From Georhizobium profundi (GTDB lineage Bacteria > Pseudomonadota > Alphaproteobacteria > Rhizobiales > Rhizobiaceae), in assembly GCF_003952725.1 (NCBI RefSeq), contig NZ_CP032509.1, positions 2,628,001 through 2,692,000 of the forward strand: DNA of 64,000 nucleotides. The letters are read 5' to 3'. A program made the translations under genes and the position numbers. Each line of letters begins with the position of its first letter. Positions within the stretch are counted from its first letter, which is position 1. The notes below the pieces were generated by a model. The model worked only from the letters and a program-made list of their open reading frames with translations, did not search any database and was not told the DNA's origin. Positions 1 to 8,329 of the stretch are shown here, one piece after another.

Positions 1-2
1 TT

Positions 3-2957
3 ACACTGACGAAGTTCGCGTCCGGCCTTCGCCCGGTCGAGAACTTCACTGGGAGCCTGCCTGCGACCGGAAACAGTGAGGGCCGGGTCGGGACGCTCAA
101 TGGCCAGCTTTACCGCTTCACCGGCGGTGTCTGGACGAAAGAAGTCGAGGCCGTCGACATCAGCGGCGAACTGGTCAGCGCCCAGATCGCAAACAGCGCC
201 GTCACCCAAGCGAAGATCGTGGCGGCGGCCATCGATGCGAGCCGGCTTCAGAACAATGCCGTCACCGAGCTGAAGCTCGCAGCCGATGCCGTGACGGCTG
301 CGAAACTGGCGACCGGCGCGGTGCTGACCGACAAGTTGGCCGACAATGCCGTCGTGCTTGCCAAGCTCGCGTCCAATTCCGTAGATGCCGCCAAGCTGGT
401 CAACGGCGCGGTCACACAGCTGAAAATCGCGCTGAATTCGATCAACTCGGACCGGATCGTCGACGGCACCATCATCGAAACGAAGATCGCCGGGAATGCT
501 GTAACGACGGGCAAGATCGCGGCCAACTCCGTCACATCGGCAGAGATCGCCACCAATGCCGTCGTCGCCGGGAAGATCGCCGCCGGGGCAGTGACCGCGA
601 TCGCGATCGTGGCCGGCGCAGTGACCGCCGACGCCGTTGCTGCCAATGCGATCACGACCGCGAAGATCGCGGTTGCAGCGGTCACAGCGAATGAATTGGC
701 CGTCGGCTCGGTCATTGCGGGCAAGATCGCAGCCAACGCGGTGACGACTGCGTCGATCGCGGCGGGTGCGGTGACCGCGAATGAGATCGCTGCCAATGCT
801 GTCGTGGCGGGCAAAATCGCGGCCGACAGCGTTTCGACCCGCGAAATCGTGGTGTCTGACACGGAAAATCTGGTTCCCGACAGTTCGCTGGAAAACACGT
901 CGTCCTGGTCGTTCAGCGCCGAGATCAACTTCACTCAGAATTCAAACGTCTCGAACTTCAAGAATCCGTGGGTCGCTCGTTTCAATCCCGGCGGCGGAAC
1001 GGGCTATGCGGCCTTTATCTCCAAGCGCTTTCCTGTCGAGAGCGGCAAGGAGTATCAGCAGATTTGCGACCTGTGGCGCGCGGCTGCTGGCACCTCGACA
1101 GCGTGGATCCGGTTCAACTGGTATGACGCCTATGGTGCTCAAGTCGGGGCAGGCTACTCGACGACGTTCAGCGGGTCGGTTCCGGCCGGTGTCACACGTT
1201 ACGAGTCGACGCTCGTGCCGCCGGCCACGGCAGCGTATGCGACTTTCGCGGTCTACTTCCTCCGGCAGGATACGACGGCCCAGACCAACATCGTCTACAT
1301 CGGCGCCTTCCGCCGCAAGGAAGGAAACCTGATCGTCGACGGTGCGATCATCGCGGACAAGCTCGCGGCGAATGCCGTTATCGCCTCGAAGATCGCCACC
1401 AATGCGGTCACCGCCGACAAGATTGCCGCCAATGCGATTGTCGCGGGCAAGATCGCCGCGAACGCTGTGACGACGGCCACGATCGCCGCTGGAGCGGTAA
1501 CGGCAACCGAGATTGCCGCAAGCGCCATCACCGCAGCCAAGATGGCAATCGGGTTCGGTGGGAACTTCTATTACAACACCGACTTCTCGCAGGGTGCAGA
1601 CCACTGGCTGCTCAATGCCGCAAGCAGCGTCGGTGCTCAAAGCAGTTTGTCAAAAAGGTCACCCGCCGCAGACTGGGGCCGCCCGACCGGCACGCTTCAG
1701 GTCTTCCAGAACGGCACCGCGACAGACGGGTATGCCGACATCACGGCGAACCGGCCCAACGATGGCAACGGTACGTCGGGGTCGGCCAACCAACGGTTCC
1801 CGGTAAAGCCTGGAGCAACCTACGAGCTATCCGCTTACGTCTCGCTTCATCGCTGCAACGCGCAGTTCTATCTGCAATGGTACGACGCTGCGGGAAACTC
1901 CTTGAGCGCACCGAATACTGGGTTGCTGCCTGAAGGTTCGTCCGACAGCAACGCGCCTGATGCCTGGCCTCGCTATGGGGTTCGTGCTGTTGCGCCGGCG
2001 AACGCCGTGTCGGTGCGTCCGCTGCTGCGCAAATGGGGGACGCTGTCGTCGACGAACAGCTTCATGTTCCTTCACAAGCCGATGATCTCGGAAGTTCCAG
2101 CCGGTGCCACAGAGCTGACGCCTTACACGCCCGGCGGCGGCACGATGGTCGACAGCAACGGCATCGTCACCAATGCCGTCACCGCCGACAAGATCCTTGC
2201 GGCCTCGATCATTGCCGGCAAGATCGCCACCAATGCCGTGACAACGACGACGATCGCGGCTGGTGCCGTCTCGGCCAATGAGCTGGCGGCGAACTCAGTC
2301 ATCGCCGCCAAGGTGGCTGCCGGGGCGATCCTGGCAGCGAGCATCGGGGCCAATGCCGTCACCGCCGATAAGATCGCTGCCAATGCCGTGACGGCCGACA
2401 AGATCCTCGCGGGGTCGGTCACTGCTGCGAAGATCAGTGTCGGCAGCCTGGCGGCCATCAGCGCCGTCCTCGGCAATGTCGATATCTCGAATGCCAACAT
2501 CGGCTCGCTGATCGTCGGTGAGAGCAATATCGGCTTCAAGTCGATGACCGAGCCGGCTGCGATATCGAATGCGGGTTCTTACTCGGGTCTGAGCCGCAAC
2601 TATACAACTGTCGCAACATTGAACACGCCGAAGCTCGTCGGTGGCTTCGTCCAGGTCGATGGGTCCTTCACACTCTCGACAAACGGCGCAACAAGCAGCC
2701 GCGCCAATATCCAGGCTCGAATTTTTCGTGTCGACACAGGGCAAGAGATTTGGGTGAGCCAGCTTTATACACTGCAAGGTCAGAACCAAGGACCGAACAG
2801 CGCCAACGTCTCGATAGTCCGCGATTTTGCGATGGACACAGGGGAGAGCCCTGGATCATCGGGTCAGTACGTCCTTCAAGTCCTCAACTCCAACATGGGC
2901 GGCACAGCGACGGCAAGCTGGAGCCTCGTGGGCAAGCTGCTGCTCTGGAAGAAGTGA
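3..2957 (+). CDS. Phage tail / host-specificity protein, 5' end cut by window edge
   Basis: The frame is open from base 3, so the first internal GTG/ATG codons are not the start and the N-terminus lies outside the window; 984 residues are visible. The first visible part contains an FTGGVWTKEV-like stretch as in the C-terminal region of lambda J-type host-specificity proteins. Then come many imperfect repeats of the type NAVTADKIAA (roughly nt 180-850, 1325-1545 and 2155-2460). They are separated by two non-repetitive modules (nt 850-1320 and 1550-2150), which look like jelly-roll carbohydrate-binding modules (start NLVPDSS; contain WYDA and F/YPV-G). The C-terminal 165 residues are unique. 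Likely role: distal tail fibre or adhesion protein that contacts the host surface, with a repetitive beta-helical shaft. A direct carbohydrate target cannot be inferred. Alternative: a non-J tail fibre of another siphophage type. Confidence 0.8.
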   Translation, partial: TLTKFASGLRPVENFTGSLPATGNSEGRVGTLNGQLYRFTGGVWTKEVEAVDISGELVSAQIANSAVTQAKIVAAAIDASRLQNNAVTELKLAADAVTAAKLATGAVLTDKLADNAVVLAKLASNSVDAAKLVNGAVTQLKIALNSINSDRIVDGTIIETKIAGNAVTTGKIAANSVTSAEIATNAVVAGKIAAGAVTAIAIVAGAVTADAVAANAITTAKIAVAAVTANELAVGSVIAGKIAANAVTTASIAAGAVTANEIAANAVVAGKIAADSVSTREIVVSDTENLVPDSSLENTSSWSFSAEINFTQNSNVSNFKNPWVARFNPGGGTGYAAFISKRFPVESGKEYQQICDLWRAAAGTSTAWIRFNWYDAYGAQVGAGYSTTFSGSVPAGVTRYESTLVPPATAAYATFAVYFLRQDTTAQTNIVYIGAFRRKEGNLIVDGAIIADKLAANAVIASKIATNAVTADKIAANAIVAGKIAANAVTTATIAAGAVTATEIAASAITAAKMAIGFGGNFYYNTDFSQGADHWLLNAASSVGAQSSLSKRSPAADWGRPTGTLQVFQNGTATDGYADITANRPNDGNGTSGSANQRFPVKPGATYELSAYVSLHRCNAQFYLQWYDAAGNSLSAPNTGLLPEGSSDSNAPDAWPRYGVRAVAPANAVSVRPLLRKWGTLSSTNSFMFLHKPMISEVPAGATELTPYTPGGGTMVDSNGIVTNAVTADKILAASIIAGKIATNAVTTTTIAAGAVSANELAANSVIAAKVAAGAILAASIGANAVTADKIAANAVTADKILAGSVTAAKISVGSLAAISAVLGNVDISNANIGSLIVGESNIGFKSMTEPAAISNAGSYSGLSRNYTTVATLNTPKLVGGFVQVDGSFTLSTNGATSSRANIQARIFRVDTGQEIWVSQLYTLQGQNQGPNSANVSIVRDFAMDTGESPGSSGQYVLQVLNSNMGGTATASWSLVGKLLLWKK

Positions 2958-3005
2958 GCCCTGCCGCTCGCCAACCACTCACCCTCGAAAATCAAAGGAT
3001 CTCTG

Positions 3006-3248
3006 ATGTCTGACAAGACAAAGCAGCCGGCTGCCAACACGGCAGTCGTCGATGAACTGCAGCGCGTGATCGCGGCCAAGGATCAGGAGCTGGCGACCAC
3101 CTATGCGCTGATCAACCACTACAAGCGCCGGGTCGACGATCTCGACGTCAAGCTGATCGAGACCGCGATGCAGCTGCACCGCACGCAGCAGGCCATCGGC
3201 ACGGTCGACCAGGGCGGCGATACGCCGGCGGAAACCACCACCCACTGA
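3006..3248 (+). CDS. Small phage protein with coiled coil
   Basis: 80 residues, 48 bp after the tail gene, preceded by AAAGGA six bases before ATG. Residues 15-65 are heptad-like and rich in E, K, Q and L (VVDELQRV, DDLDVKLIE), suggesting a short coiled coil. No family recognised. The position between tail fibre and lysis genes suggests a tail accessory or chaperone, but that is context only. Confidence 0.65.
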   Translation: MSDKTKQPAANTAVVDELQRVIAAKDQELATTYALINHYKRRVDDLDVKLIETAMQLHRTQQAIGTVDQGGDTPAETTTH

Positions 3249-3278
3249 CGCGACGCGTCCGCAACAGGAGATGAGACC

Positions 3279-3524
3279 ATGGAAACGAAGACTTACCGCG
3301 TGAAGATGACGGACGGCAGCGAAGTCGAACTTGCGAACGTCGTGAAGGCGAGGGCGGATGGCTCCGGCCGCCATTTTGAGATGGCCGATGGCGACGTCAT
3401 TTCGTTCAATGACGGGCAAACACTCTGGGCGATCCCGACCTCGGCGACGGTGACGCAGCCGGCACCGGTAATAACGGAACCTGCGGCTGACGAGACCCAC
3501 CCAGAGCAAGAGCAGTCGACTTAA
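3279..3524 (+). CDS. Small phage hypothetical protein
   Basis: 81 residues with AGGAG well placed before ATG. The first 55 residues read like a small beta-rich fold (YRVKMTDGSEVEL, GDVISFNDGQTLWAI) and the last 25 are a disordered P/A/E/T tail. No family recognised. It lies 30 bp after the coiled-coil gene and is probably cotranscribed with it. Confidence 0.6.
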   Translation: METKTYRVKMTDGSEVELANVVKARADGSGRHFEMADGDVISFNDGQTLWAIPTSATVTQPAPVITEPAADETHPEQEQST

Positions 3525-3861
3525 ATCGCTCCACTGCCCGGTCTATCGATCCATTCATGGACAAATTGCCGGAGATGGTGTGGCCGTTGTGACAGGCGGG
3601 TCGCGGCCATACTCAGGGGCAGGAAAGCGGCCACGACCCTAGTCCCTCGGGAAAGGGACCTTCACTAGGATGCCAAGCAAATCAGTAGGCCGCAACGAAT
3701 ATACGAGCCGAAAAAGGGCGGAGCAGAGCTGGAGGAGTGTGGGTCGCGGCGTCGAGCTGGGGGGCAAATGAGCGTCCGCGACCCGTGCACCACTCGGGTG
3801 CACCGTAGAGCTAGGATGCGAAAGCTAACGAGTCCTTACCGGATGCAGCCGAGTTCTCGCC
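3525..3861. other. Intergenic region with one hairpin
   Basis: About 337 bp without a convincing gene. It contains a hairpin at 3642-3659 (GTCCC, 8-nt loop, GGGAC), with no T-tract on either strand. No tRNA, repeat array or integrase fragment was seen. Confidence 0.4.
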
Positions 3862-4077
3862 TTATCCACGACTATCGGAACCGAAGCCGATGCCCATGTG
3901 CAGTTCGAGACCAATCTGCGTGCCTGTGTTGTCGAGAAGCCAGCGCACAACCTCGACCTCATAAGTCTTCTCGACGTCGTTGAGCGGCAACACGATCGAT
4001 TCACCCACGCGCGGGATAGCAGTCCAATCGACACCCATGCCGTCAGGATGGTCAGCGCTATAGATCATCAACTTCAA
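3862..4077 (-). CDS. Small conserved-looking protein in prophage
   Basis: 71 residues on the opposite strand to the phage genes. I place the start at TTG 4077 because AGGGG lies eight bases upstream; a TTG at 4083 is also open but too close to that site. The protein starts MKLMIYS and has a natural-looking alternation of hydrophobic strands (GESIVLPLN, YEVEVVRWLL, IGLELHMG), suggesting a small beta protein of about 70 residues. No named family recognised. Opposite orientation inside a late phage region suggests a lysogenically expressed (moron-type) gene; this is inference. Confidence 0.55.
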   Translation of the reverse strand: MKLMIYSADHPDGMGVDWTAIPRVGESIVLPLNDVEKTYEVEVVRWLLDNTGTQIGLELHMGIGFGSDSRG

Positions 4078-4220
4078 CTGCAATTCCCCTCAAATTTGAT
4101 GGGCGAAATACCGCATAAACCACTGATTGCAAGGTTCGATCCGGAAGCGTCGATCACCAATCTGTGAACCGCGCAGCGTGCCGACAGCGGCATCCAAACA
4201 CTCATTTTCTGGAGAACATC

Positions 4221-5384
4221 ATGAGCGACTGGAATTCGTTCCGGGGCGCGGCTCGACGTCTGGATGACATCGATCTGCCGCGCATCGGTCATCGCATCGG
4301 TGTGGGCGAAGACGAGTTGCACGCCTTCATGGATGTAGAGGCGGCCGGATCGGGCTTCGATCGGCAGGGCAGGCCGAAGATGCTATTCGAGCCGCATGTC
4401 TTCTATCGCAATCTGACGCCGGCCAAGCGGACAAAGGCGGTCAAGGCTGGCCTCGCCTATACCCGCTGGGGCGAGAAGCCCTATCCGAGCGACAGCTATC
4501 CACGGTTGGTTGAGGCGATGGCGATCGACGAGACGGCCGCGCTCAAAGCGGCTTCGTGGGGCCTCGGCCAGATCCTTGGCGGGAACTTCGCCATGGTCGG
4601 CTACGAAACACCGCAGGACATGGTCTGGGCCTTCATGGAAGACGAAGAGCATCACCTCGAAGCCATCGTCGACTTCCTGATCGACGCGAAGCTCGACGAT
4701 CACCTGCGTAATCATCGCTGGGAGGATCTGGCGCGCGGCTACAATGGGCCTGGCTATGCCAAGCATAATTATCACGGCCGAATGGCGGCGGCTTATGCCA
4801 AGTGGGCGAGGATCCCGGACACGCCCTGGGCGCCGGCCGTCGACGCGCTACCGCCGATCACAGTCAAGATGGTGTCGCCCGGCATGCGGGGCGCGCCGGT
4901 GCGAGCTCTCCAGATGCGCCTGCAGCGCCTCGGCCACTATGCCGGCGCGATCGACGGCATCTTCGGACCGATCACCGATGCGGCTCTCAGATCGTTCCAG
5001 CGGGCCGCTGGCATCATGGTCGACAGCTATGCCGGACCGCAGACCTTTGCCGCCATCGAAGCGGCGCTCGCACCCGAACCCATCATCGTCAAAGAGGAGG
5101 CTGCGATGCCTGCACCTGCACCTATCGGCCACAATGGTGGTCCTACCCTCGAACCGCAGATCTCTCGGCCGATGCCTTCGCCTGTCGAGCAGTCGGCCAA
5201 GGCCGTTGGCGCTGGTAAGTGGGCCGCTCTTGGCGGTGCGTTGTGGACTGTCGTCGTTGCGGCCGACATCCTGCCCGGGCAGTTCGCCTCGGCGGAGTTT
5301 AACGTCGCTGTTACGACGTTGATCGGCGCCGTTGCCGCCATGGTCGGCGCCTACCGGGCACCGAAGAACGCGGAGCCGGGCTGA
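4221..5384 (+). CDS. Phage endolysin: N-acetylmuramidase with peptidoglycan-binding domain and C-terminal membrane segment
   Basis: 387 residues from ATG 4221, chosen over an upstream GTG because GGAG lies six bases before it. Residues 30-195 match the N-acetylmuramidase family (DUF3380), with the likely catalytic Glu at 40 in DVEAAGSGF and the motif ASWGLGQI. Residues 207-275 form a PG_binding_1 domain (VRALQMRLQRLG, FGPITDAALRSFQ). After a Pro/Ala linker the last 55 residues carry one or two hydrophobic stretches (ALWTVVVAADIL; VAVTTLIGAVAAMVGA). It cleaves host peptidoglycan at lysis. The membrane tail is unusual for an endolysin with a globular binding domain and could tether it or give holin/spanin-like behaviour (inference). 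The stop overlaps the next ATG by one base. Confidence 0.9.
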   Translation: MSDWNSFRGAARRLDDIDLPRIGHRIGVGEDELHAFMDVEAAGSGFDRQGRPKMLFEPHVFYRNLTPAKRTKAVKAGLAYTRWGEKPYPSDSYPRLVEAMAIDETAALKAASWGLGQILGGNFAMVGYETPQDMVWAFMEDEEHHLEAIVDFLIDAKLDDHLRNHRWEDLARGYNGPGYAKHNYHGRMAAAYAKWARIPDTPWAPAVDALPPITVKMVSPGMRGAPVRALQMRLQRLGHYAGAIDGIFGPITDAALRSFQRAAGIMVDSYAGPQTFAAIEAALAPEPIIVKEEAAMPAPAPIGHNGGPTLEPQISRPMPSPVEQSAKAVGAGKWAALGGALWTVVVAADILPGQFASAEFNVAVTTLIGAVAAMVGAYRAPKNAEPG

Positions 5385-5854
5385 TGGACGGCCAGAAGGT
5401 GAGGCACCATTCTATCCGTGCTTCGATCGAGGGGCTCTGGATCGAATACCTTTATGGCGACGGCTGGCGCCTGGTGGAAATCGTGCTCGGCCTGCAGATC
5501 ATCGGCCGGGCGATCGCCATCCTCTTTTTCGGCGGCATGACTGCCGGTTACTACGAGACGTTCCCCTTTGTTGATCACGCTCTTGAATGGGGTCTGACCG
5601 CCTTCGGGATAGGCGTCGCGCGGATCTCCGGCACGATCATCAACGGGCGCTGGAAGCGGTCACCCCGTCTGCGCTGGGCCTGTGGCGTCGCTGCATTCCT
5701 CTACCAGGGCCTGCATTGCTTTTTCTTCTGGCAGATCGGCCTTTCCGTGATTGCGATTGGGTACCTGCTTTGGACTGTCTTCGAAGGCATGGCGATCACT
5801 CGCTCCACGATCGACATCGCGCGGAAGAGGAATGAGGGATGCCAGACTGGTTGA
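5384..5854 (+). CDS. Phage lysis-module membrane protein
   Basis: 156 residues starting in the stop of the endolysin (TGATG), so translation is probably coupled. Four hydrophobic helices are visible, around residues 28-50, 62-85, 100-120 and 122-140. The ends are basic. No named family recognised. Position between the endolysin and another small membrane protein suggests a lysis-timing or superinfection role; not proven. Confidence 0.7.
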   Translation: MDGQKVRHHSIRASIEGLWIEYLYGDGWRLVEIVLGLQIIGRAIAILFFGGMTAGYYETFPFVDHALEWGLTAFGIGVARISGTIINGRWKRSPRLRWACGVAAFLYQGLHCFFFWQIGLSVIAIGYLLWTVFEGMAITRSTIDIARKRNEGCQTG

Positions 5855-6144
5855 TTGCACTCTTGAACAACCCTGTCGCTGTAACCGCGCTCGGAGGTGC
5901 CATATTCGTTCCGTTCTTCAAGATGCTTGCAGACATCTTCATGCGCAGCGGTCCGAAGCCACCACCTCCCGCCTATGACGTTCGCGATCTGCCTGACCAC
6001 CCGCTGCTGGTTTCGACGAAGGTGCATCTTGGCGAGCCGGAGCTTGAGCTATTGAAGGATGCGGCGGCACGATCCCGCCGGATGGAACGACAGCTCGATC
6101 GGCTTATCGAGAAGGTCGACCATGTGAACGATCGGTTGGATTGA
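5839..6144 (+). CDS. Small phage membrane protein with C-terminal coiled coil (holin-like context)
   Basis: 101 residues, overlapping the preceding gene by 16 bp. One transmembrane helix (about residues 10-32) is followed by a Pro-rich linker and a charged coiled coil (RRMERQLDRLIEKVDHVNDRL). Such proteins are common in the lysis cassette of alphaproteobacterial phages. Holin or spanin accessory are possible readings; I cannot separate them from the sequence. Confidence 0.65.
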   Translation: MPDWLIALLNNPVAVTALGGAIFVPFFKMLADIFMRSGPKPPPPAYDVRDLPDHPLLVSTKVHLGEPELELLKDAAARSRRMERQLDRLIEKVDHVNDRLD

Positions 6145-6205
6145 CGGACGAGAACTGGAGCCTAGGTTCCTCGGCGCAACCACGGGTTATTGAGCTGAGG
6201 CGCTT

Positions 6206-6376
6206 GTGAACAAAGATTATGTCGATCCGCTTGTCCAAGCGATATCGGAGAGTTGCCAAACTGGGCACGTAAAACGTGCCAACACTGCGCTGCCTCAGTT
6301 CAAGCCGGAGGCAGACGTTCCTGATCAGCTGCTGGTTCTTCTGGAGCGTCTGGCCGAAGCTGAGAACGCAAAATAG
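6206..6376 (+). CDS. Small ORF, weakly NepR-like
   Basis: A 56-residue frame from GTG 6206 with GAGG five bases upstream. The C-terminal helix VPDQLLVLLERLAEAE resembles in spacing the VP-x-x-(F/L)-L-x-L-L segment of the anti-sigma factor NepR of the alphaproteobacterial general stress response. The N-terminal half does not show a clear NepR helix, and no phyR or ecfG gene is next to it, so the likeness may be chance. First feature after the phage lysis module. Confidence 0.4.
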   Translation: MNKDYVDPLVQAISESCQTGHVKRANTALPQFKPEADVPDQLLVLLERLAEAENAK

Positions 6377-6438
6377 ACCACTGCTGAAGGACAGGCGCCT
6401 TCCGACGCAACTGAACCCTCCCGTCGATGGTGTCTCCC

Positions 6439-6684
6439 TTACAAATCAGAGATCACCCGTCGAAAATCTTTCATCGATCCAGCCATAAGTCTCGAATCTT
6501 CACAGACTTTGGCCATCTGGATATTCAAATACGCGTTATGCATAAGGCGAAGGTTGCGCTCCGCTCTCTGGGCAGGCTCTGCTCTGCAGAGTTCGTGCAT
6601 CAACTCTTTGGCGTGTTGCAGTTCAGCAGGCTCCGGTATGCCCTCACAGGAGGCGAGCGCCAGAAGTTCGTCGGCCATGCCCAT
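6439..6684 (-). CDS. Small helical hypothetical protein
   Basis: 81 residues from ATG 6684, chosen because a strong AAGGAGG sits eight bases upstream (the frame stays open to 6750 but without such a site). Largely alpha-helical and rich in E, A and L (ADELLALAS, HAKELMHELC, RNLRLMHNAYLNIQ). No family recognised. It lies 86 bp downstream of the Crp/Fnr regulator gene on the same strand. Confidence 0.55.
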   Translation of the reverse strand: MGMADELLALASCEGIPEPAELQHAKELMHELCRAEPAQRAERNLRLMHNAYLNIQMAKVCEDSRLMAGSMKDFRRVISDL

Positions 6685-6770
6685 CGCAGCATCCTCCTTT
6701 GTCGCGTCCATCCAGCTTCGTAGTATTGCAGGTGACTGTGTCGCTGTCACGACTGCGTCGGAGGTGGAAA

Positions 6771-7532
6771 CTATGTGGCAACGAACTGCTGGAATCGTGA
6801 CGGCATCGGGTTGCCGGGCGCCAGATAGGTCTCATCGAAATCGGCAATATGCGCGAGTCTCTCGAAGTCCAGCACATGGACTTCATGGCGCGACCAAGTG
6901 AGCAGGCGGCGCGACCGTAGTTCGGCAAGAATCCGATTGATGTGCACTGTGGATATTCCCAGCATATCGGCCATATCTGCCTGTGTCGCGGGAAACTGAA
7001 AGCAATTATTTGGCGCTGCCCCCAATCGCCGAAGGCGTGTGAGCAGTTCGCAAACGAGGTGTGCCATTGCAGCATCCGCTCGTCGTCTGCCGAGGCATGT
7101 CATCCAGGTTCTAGCGAGTGCACCATCGAGAACGGTCAGCTGCCACAGCAACCAGGTCAATCTCGGACTATGCGCCATTGTTGAGACCAGTTCATCATGG
7201 CGAACAAAGGCAACGCCACATGGCCCGATAGCTATGACGCTATGATCCATCTGTCGCAGATGAAGCGAGTGCAGATCTACGAAATCGCCTGTGACATGTA
7301 GCTGGTCGAGTTGTCTGCCGCCATCCGCCAAGTACTGCGCCCGCGCGGCGAAGCCACCGACTATGAAGCAGCTTTCGCCAGGGTGGGTGCCGGATCGAAC
7401 AATATCATCATTGGCACCAAACTGCTTGAGCCGGAGGTCCAATCCGGCAAGGAGGTCTCGATCCCGTTGATCTAGGGGTTCGAGCCATTCCAGCGAAGCG
7501 ATGAGAATATCGATCGGTTTTGCCTTACTCAC
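6771..7532 (-). CDS. Crp/Fnr-family transcriptional regulator
   Basis: 253 residues from GTG 7532 with AGGAGG five bases upstream. Residues about 20-130 form a cyclic-nucleotide-binding-like beta barrel (GESCFIVGGFAARAQYLADGGRQL, GDFVDLHSLHL). Residues 145-225 are a helix-turn-helix of the HTH_Crp type (ATQADMADMLGISTVHINRILAELR). There are no N-terminal cysteines for an iron-sulfur cluster, so it is not an Fnr-type oxygen sensor. This subgroup of short Crp-like regulators is abundant in rhizobia next to stress genes. Effector unknown. The neighbouring DUF6894 and small-protein genes are possible targets. Confidence 0.88.
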   Translation of the reverse strand: MSKAKPIDILIASLEWLEPLDQRDRDLLAGLDLRLKQFGANDDIVRSGTHPGESCFIVGGFAARAQYLADGGRQLDQLHVTGDFVDLHSLHLRQMDHSVIAIGPCGVAFVRHDELVSTMAHSPRLTWLLWQLTVLDGALARTWMTCLGRRRADAAMAHLVCELLTRLRRLGAAPNNCFQFPATQADMADMLGISTVHINRILAELRSRRLLTWSRHEVHVLDFERLAHIADFDETYLAPGNPMPSRFQQFVAT

Positions 7533-7593
7533 AACTCCCTCCTTTCAGACATGCAAATTAATGCAGAGAAAAGGAGAAAGCTCCCGTGACGTT

Positions 7594-7845
7594 TTAGCCT
7601 TCGATCACATCTTGATGCACCTCGAGAAATTTCCGCGCGATCGAGTTGTCTTGATCATTGCGAACATCAATGCGCAAGCTGCCGCCTCGGCGCTTAGGCA
7701 TGTCCTCGCGGGCGATATCCAGCAGGGCGATAAGTGCTTCATCGTCAGCAGCTTGTGCGGTGGGGAACAACTGGCCTTCCTGATCGCGATGTACGCCTGC
7801 CGCGTCTATGACGTCAAAGAAATACCGTGGCATGGGAATGCTCAT
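7594..7845 (-). CDS. DUF6894-family small protein
   Basis: 83 residues beginning MSIPMPRYFFDV, with AGGAAGG about nine bases before the ATG at 7845. The pattern MPRYFFDV, RDQEGQLFPTAQAADDEAL, LDIAREDMP and LRIDVRN is typical of the DUF6894 family, which is highly multiplied in Hyphomicrobiales. Function unknown; members are often stress-associated. It is separated by 61 bp from the Crp/Fnr gene, in the same direction. Confidence 0.8.
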   Translation of the reverse strand: MSIPMPRYFFDVIDAAGVHRDQEGQLFPTAQAADDEALIALLDIAREDMPKRRGGSLRIDVRNDQDNSIARKFLEVHQDVIEG

Positions 7846-7886
7846 GTGTTTCATCCTTCCTGAACACCAACAAGGAGGGCTGGCGA

Positions 7887-8042
7887 ATGTTTCGTTGGAG
7901 TTCTCGGATTCTGCCAGATCAGAGAATATTGCTGATTGCCAACCAGGCGGCCCAGGCATTGAGACCTGCAGCAGCGAAAAGCGACAGGATCGGCCGCTGG
8001 GCGAACGCTAAGACGGCTAACTTGGCTGGAAAATCATCGTAA
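7887..8042 (+). CDS. Possible 51-residue basic protein
   Basis: A short frame with an unusually strong ribosome-binding site (AAGGAGGG, seven to eight bases before ATG 7887). The product is basic, with R/K and A repeats (ANQAAQALRPAAAKSDRIGRW). No homologous family recognised. It is divergent from the DUF6894 gene, so 7846-7886 would hold both start regions. The ribosome site is the main support. Confidence 0.4.
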   Translation: MFRWSSRILPDQRILLIANQAAQALRPAAAKSDRIGRWANAKTANLAGKSS

Positions 8043-8086
8043 AGTCGCCAAAAGTTGCGCTGGAGGTTTTAGCGCCTTCGGCGTAG

Positions 8087-8116
8087 GATAAGTCTTCTCG
8101 CTCGAGAAGACTTATC
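8087..8116. repeat. Perfect 30-bp palindrome
   Basis: The arm GATAAGTCTTCTCG is followed after two bases (CT) by its exact reverse complement. As RNA it would form a 14-bp stem, and as DNA it is a possible operator or cruciform. It lies 45 bp after the 51-residue frame and just before a second, terminator-like hairpin. Confidence 0.8.
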
Positions 8117-8154
8117 AGCCCCGATGGTTCCTTGCGGACTGCCGGGGCTCTTTC
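8116..8154 (+). terminator. Terminator-like hairpin
   Basis: AGCCCCG and CGGGGCT form a 7-bp stem around an 18-20 nt loop, followed by CTTTCTT. Together with the palindrome just upstream it could end the 51-residue ORF transcript or a small RNA of about 100 nt. No promoter for such an RNA was identified with confidence. Confidence 0.4.
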
Positions 8155-8242
8155 TTGCGTTCGGGGTACACAATCGATTTTTTGGGCCGAAAAGGACATC
8201 TGACTTCGCCGGTCGAGGGGTCAGAAATCGGTGATTGCTATC

Positions 8243-8329
8243 TTACAGCCAGCCCAGCAGCTGCGCGATGATCAGCGGCACGCCCACGACGGCCGCAATG
8301 GCGAGGATGCGGTTAGCCTTTCGGAACAT
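8243..8329 (-). CDS. Possible 28-residue membrane peptide
   Basis: The frame from ATG 8329 to TAA 8243 encodes MFRKANRILAIAAVVGVPLI followed by eight more residues (IAQLLGWL): a positively charged start and a single hydrophobic helix. It begins 14 nt before the stop of the upstream gene on the same strand, an overlap consistent with translational coupling. Such tiny membrane peptides are often missed; there is no homology evidence. Confidence 0.4.
   Translation of the reverse strand: MFRKANRILAIAAVVGVPLIIAQLLGWL

Noticed and set aside
180..2460. Regular DNA repeats that might be a CRISPR array
   Set aside because: The repeats stay in one reading frame, code for NAVTADKIAA-like peptide units and have no unique spacers of fixed length.
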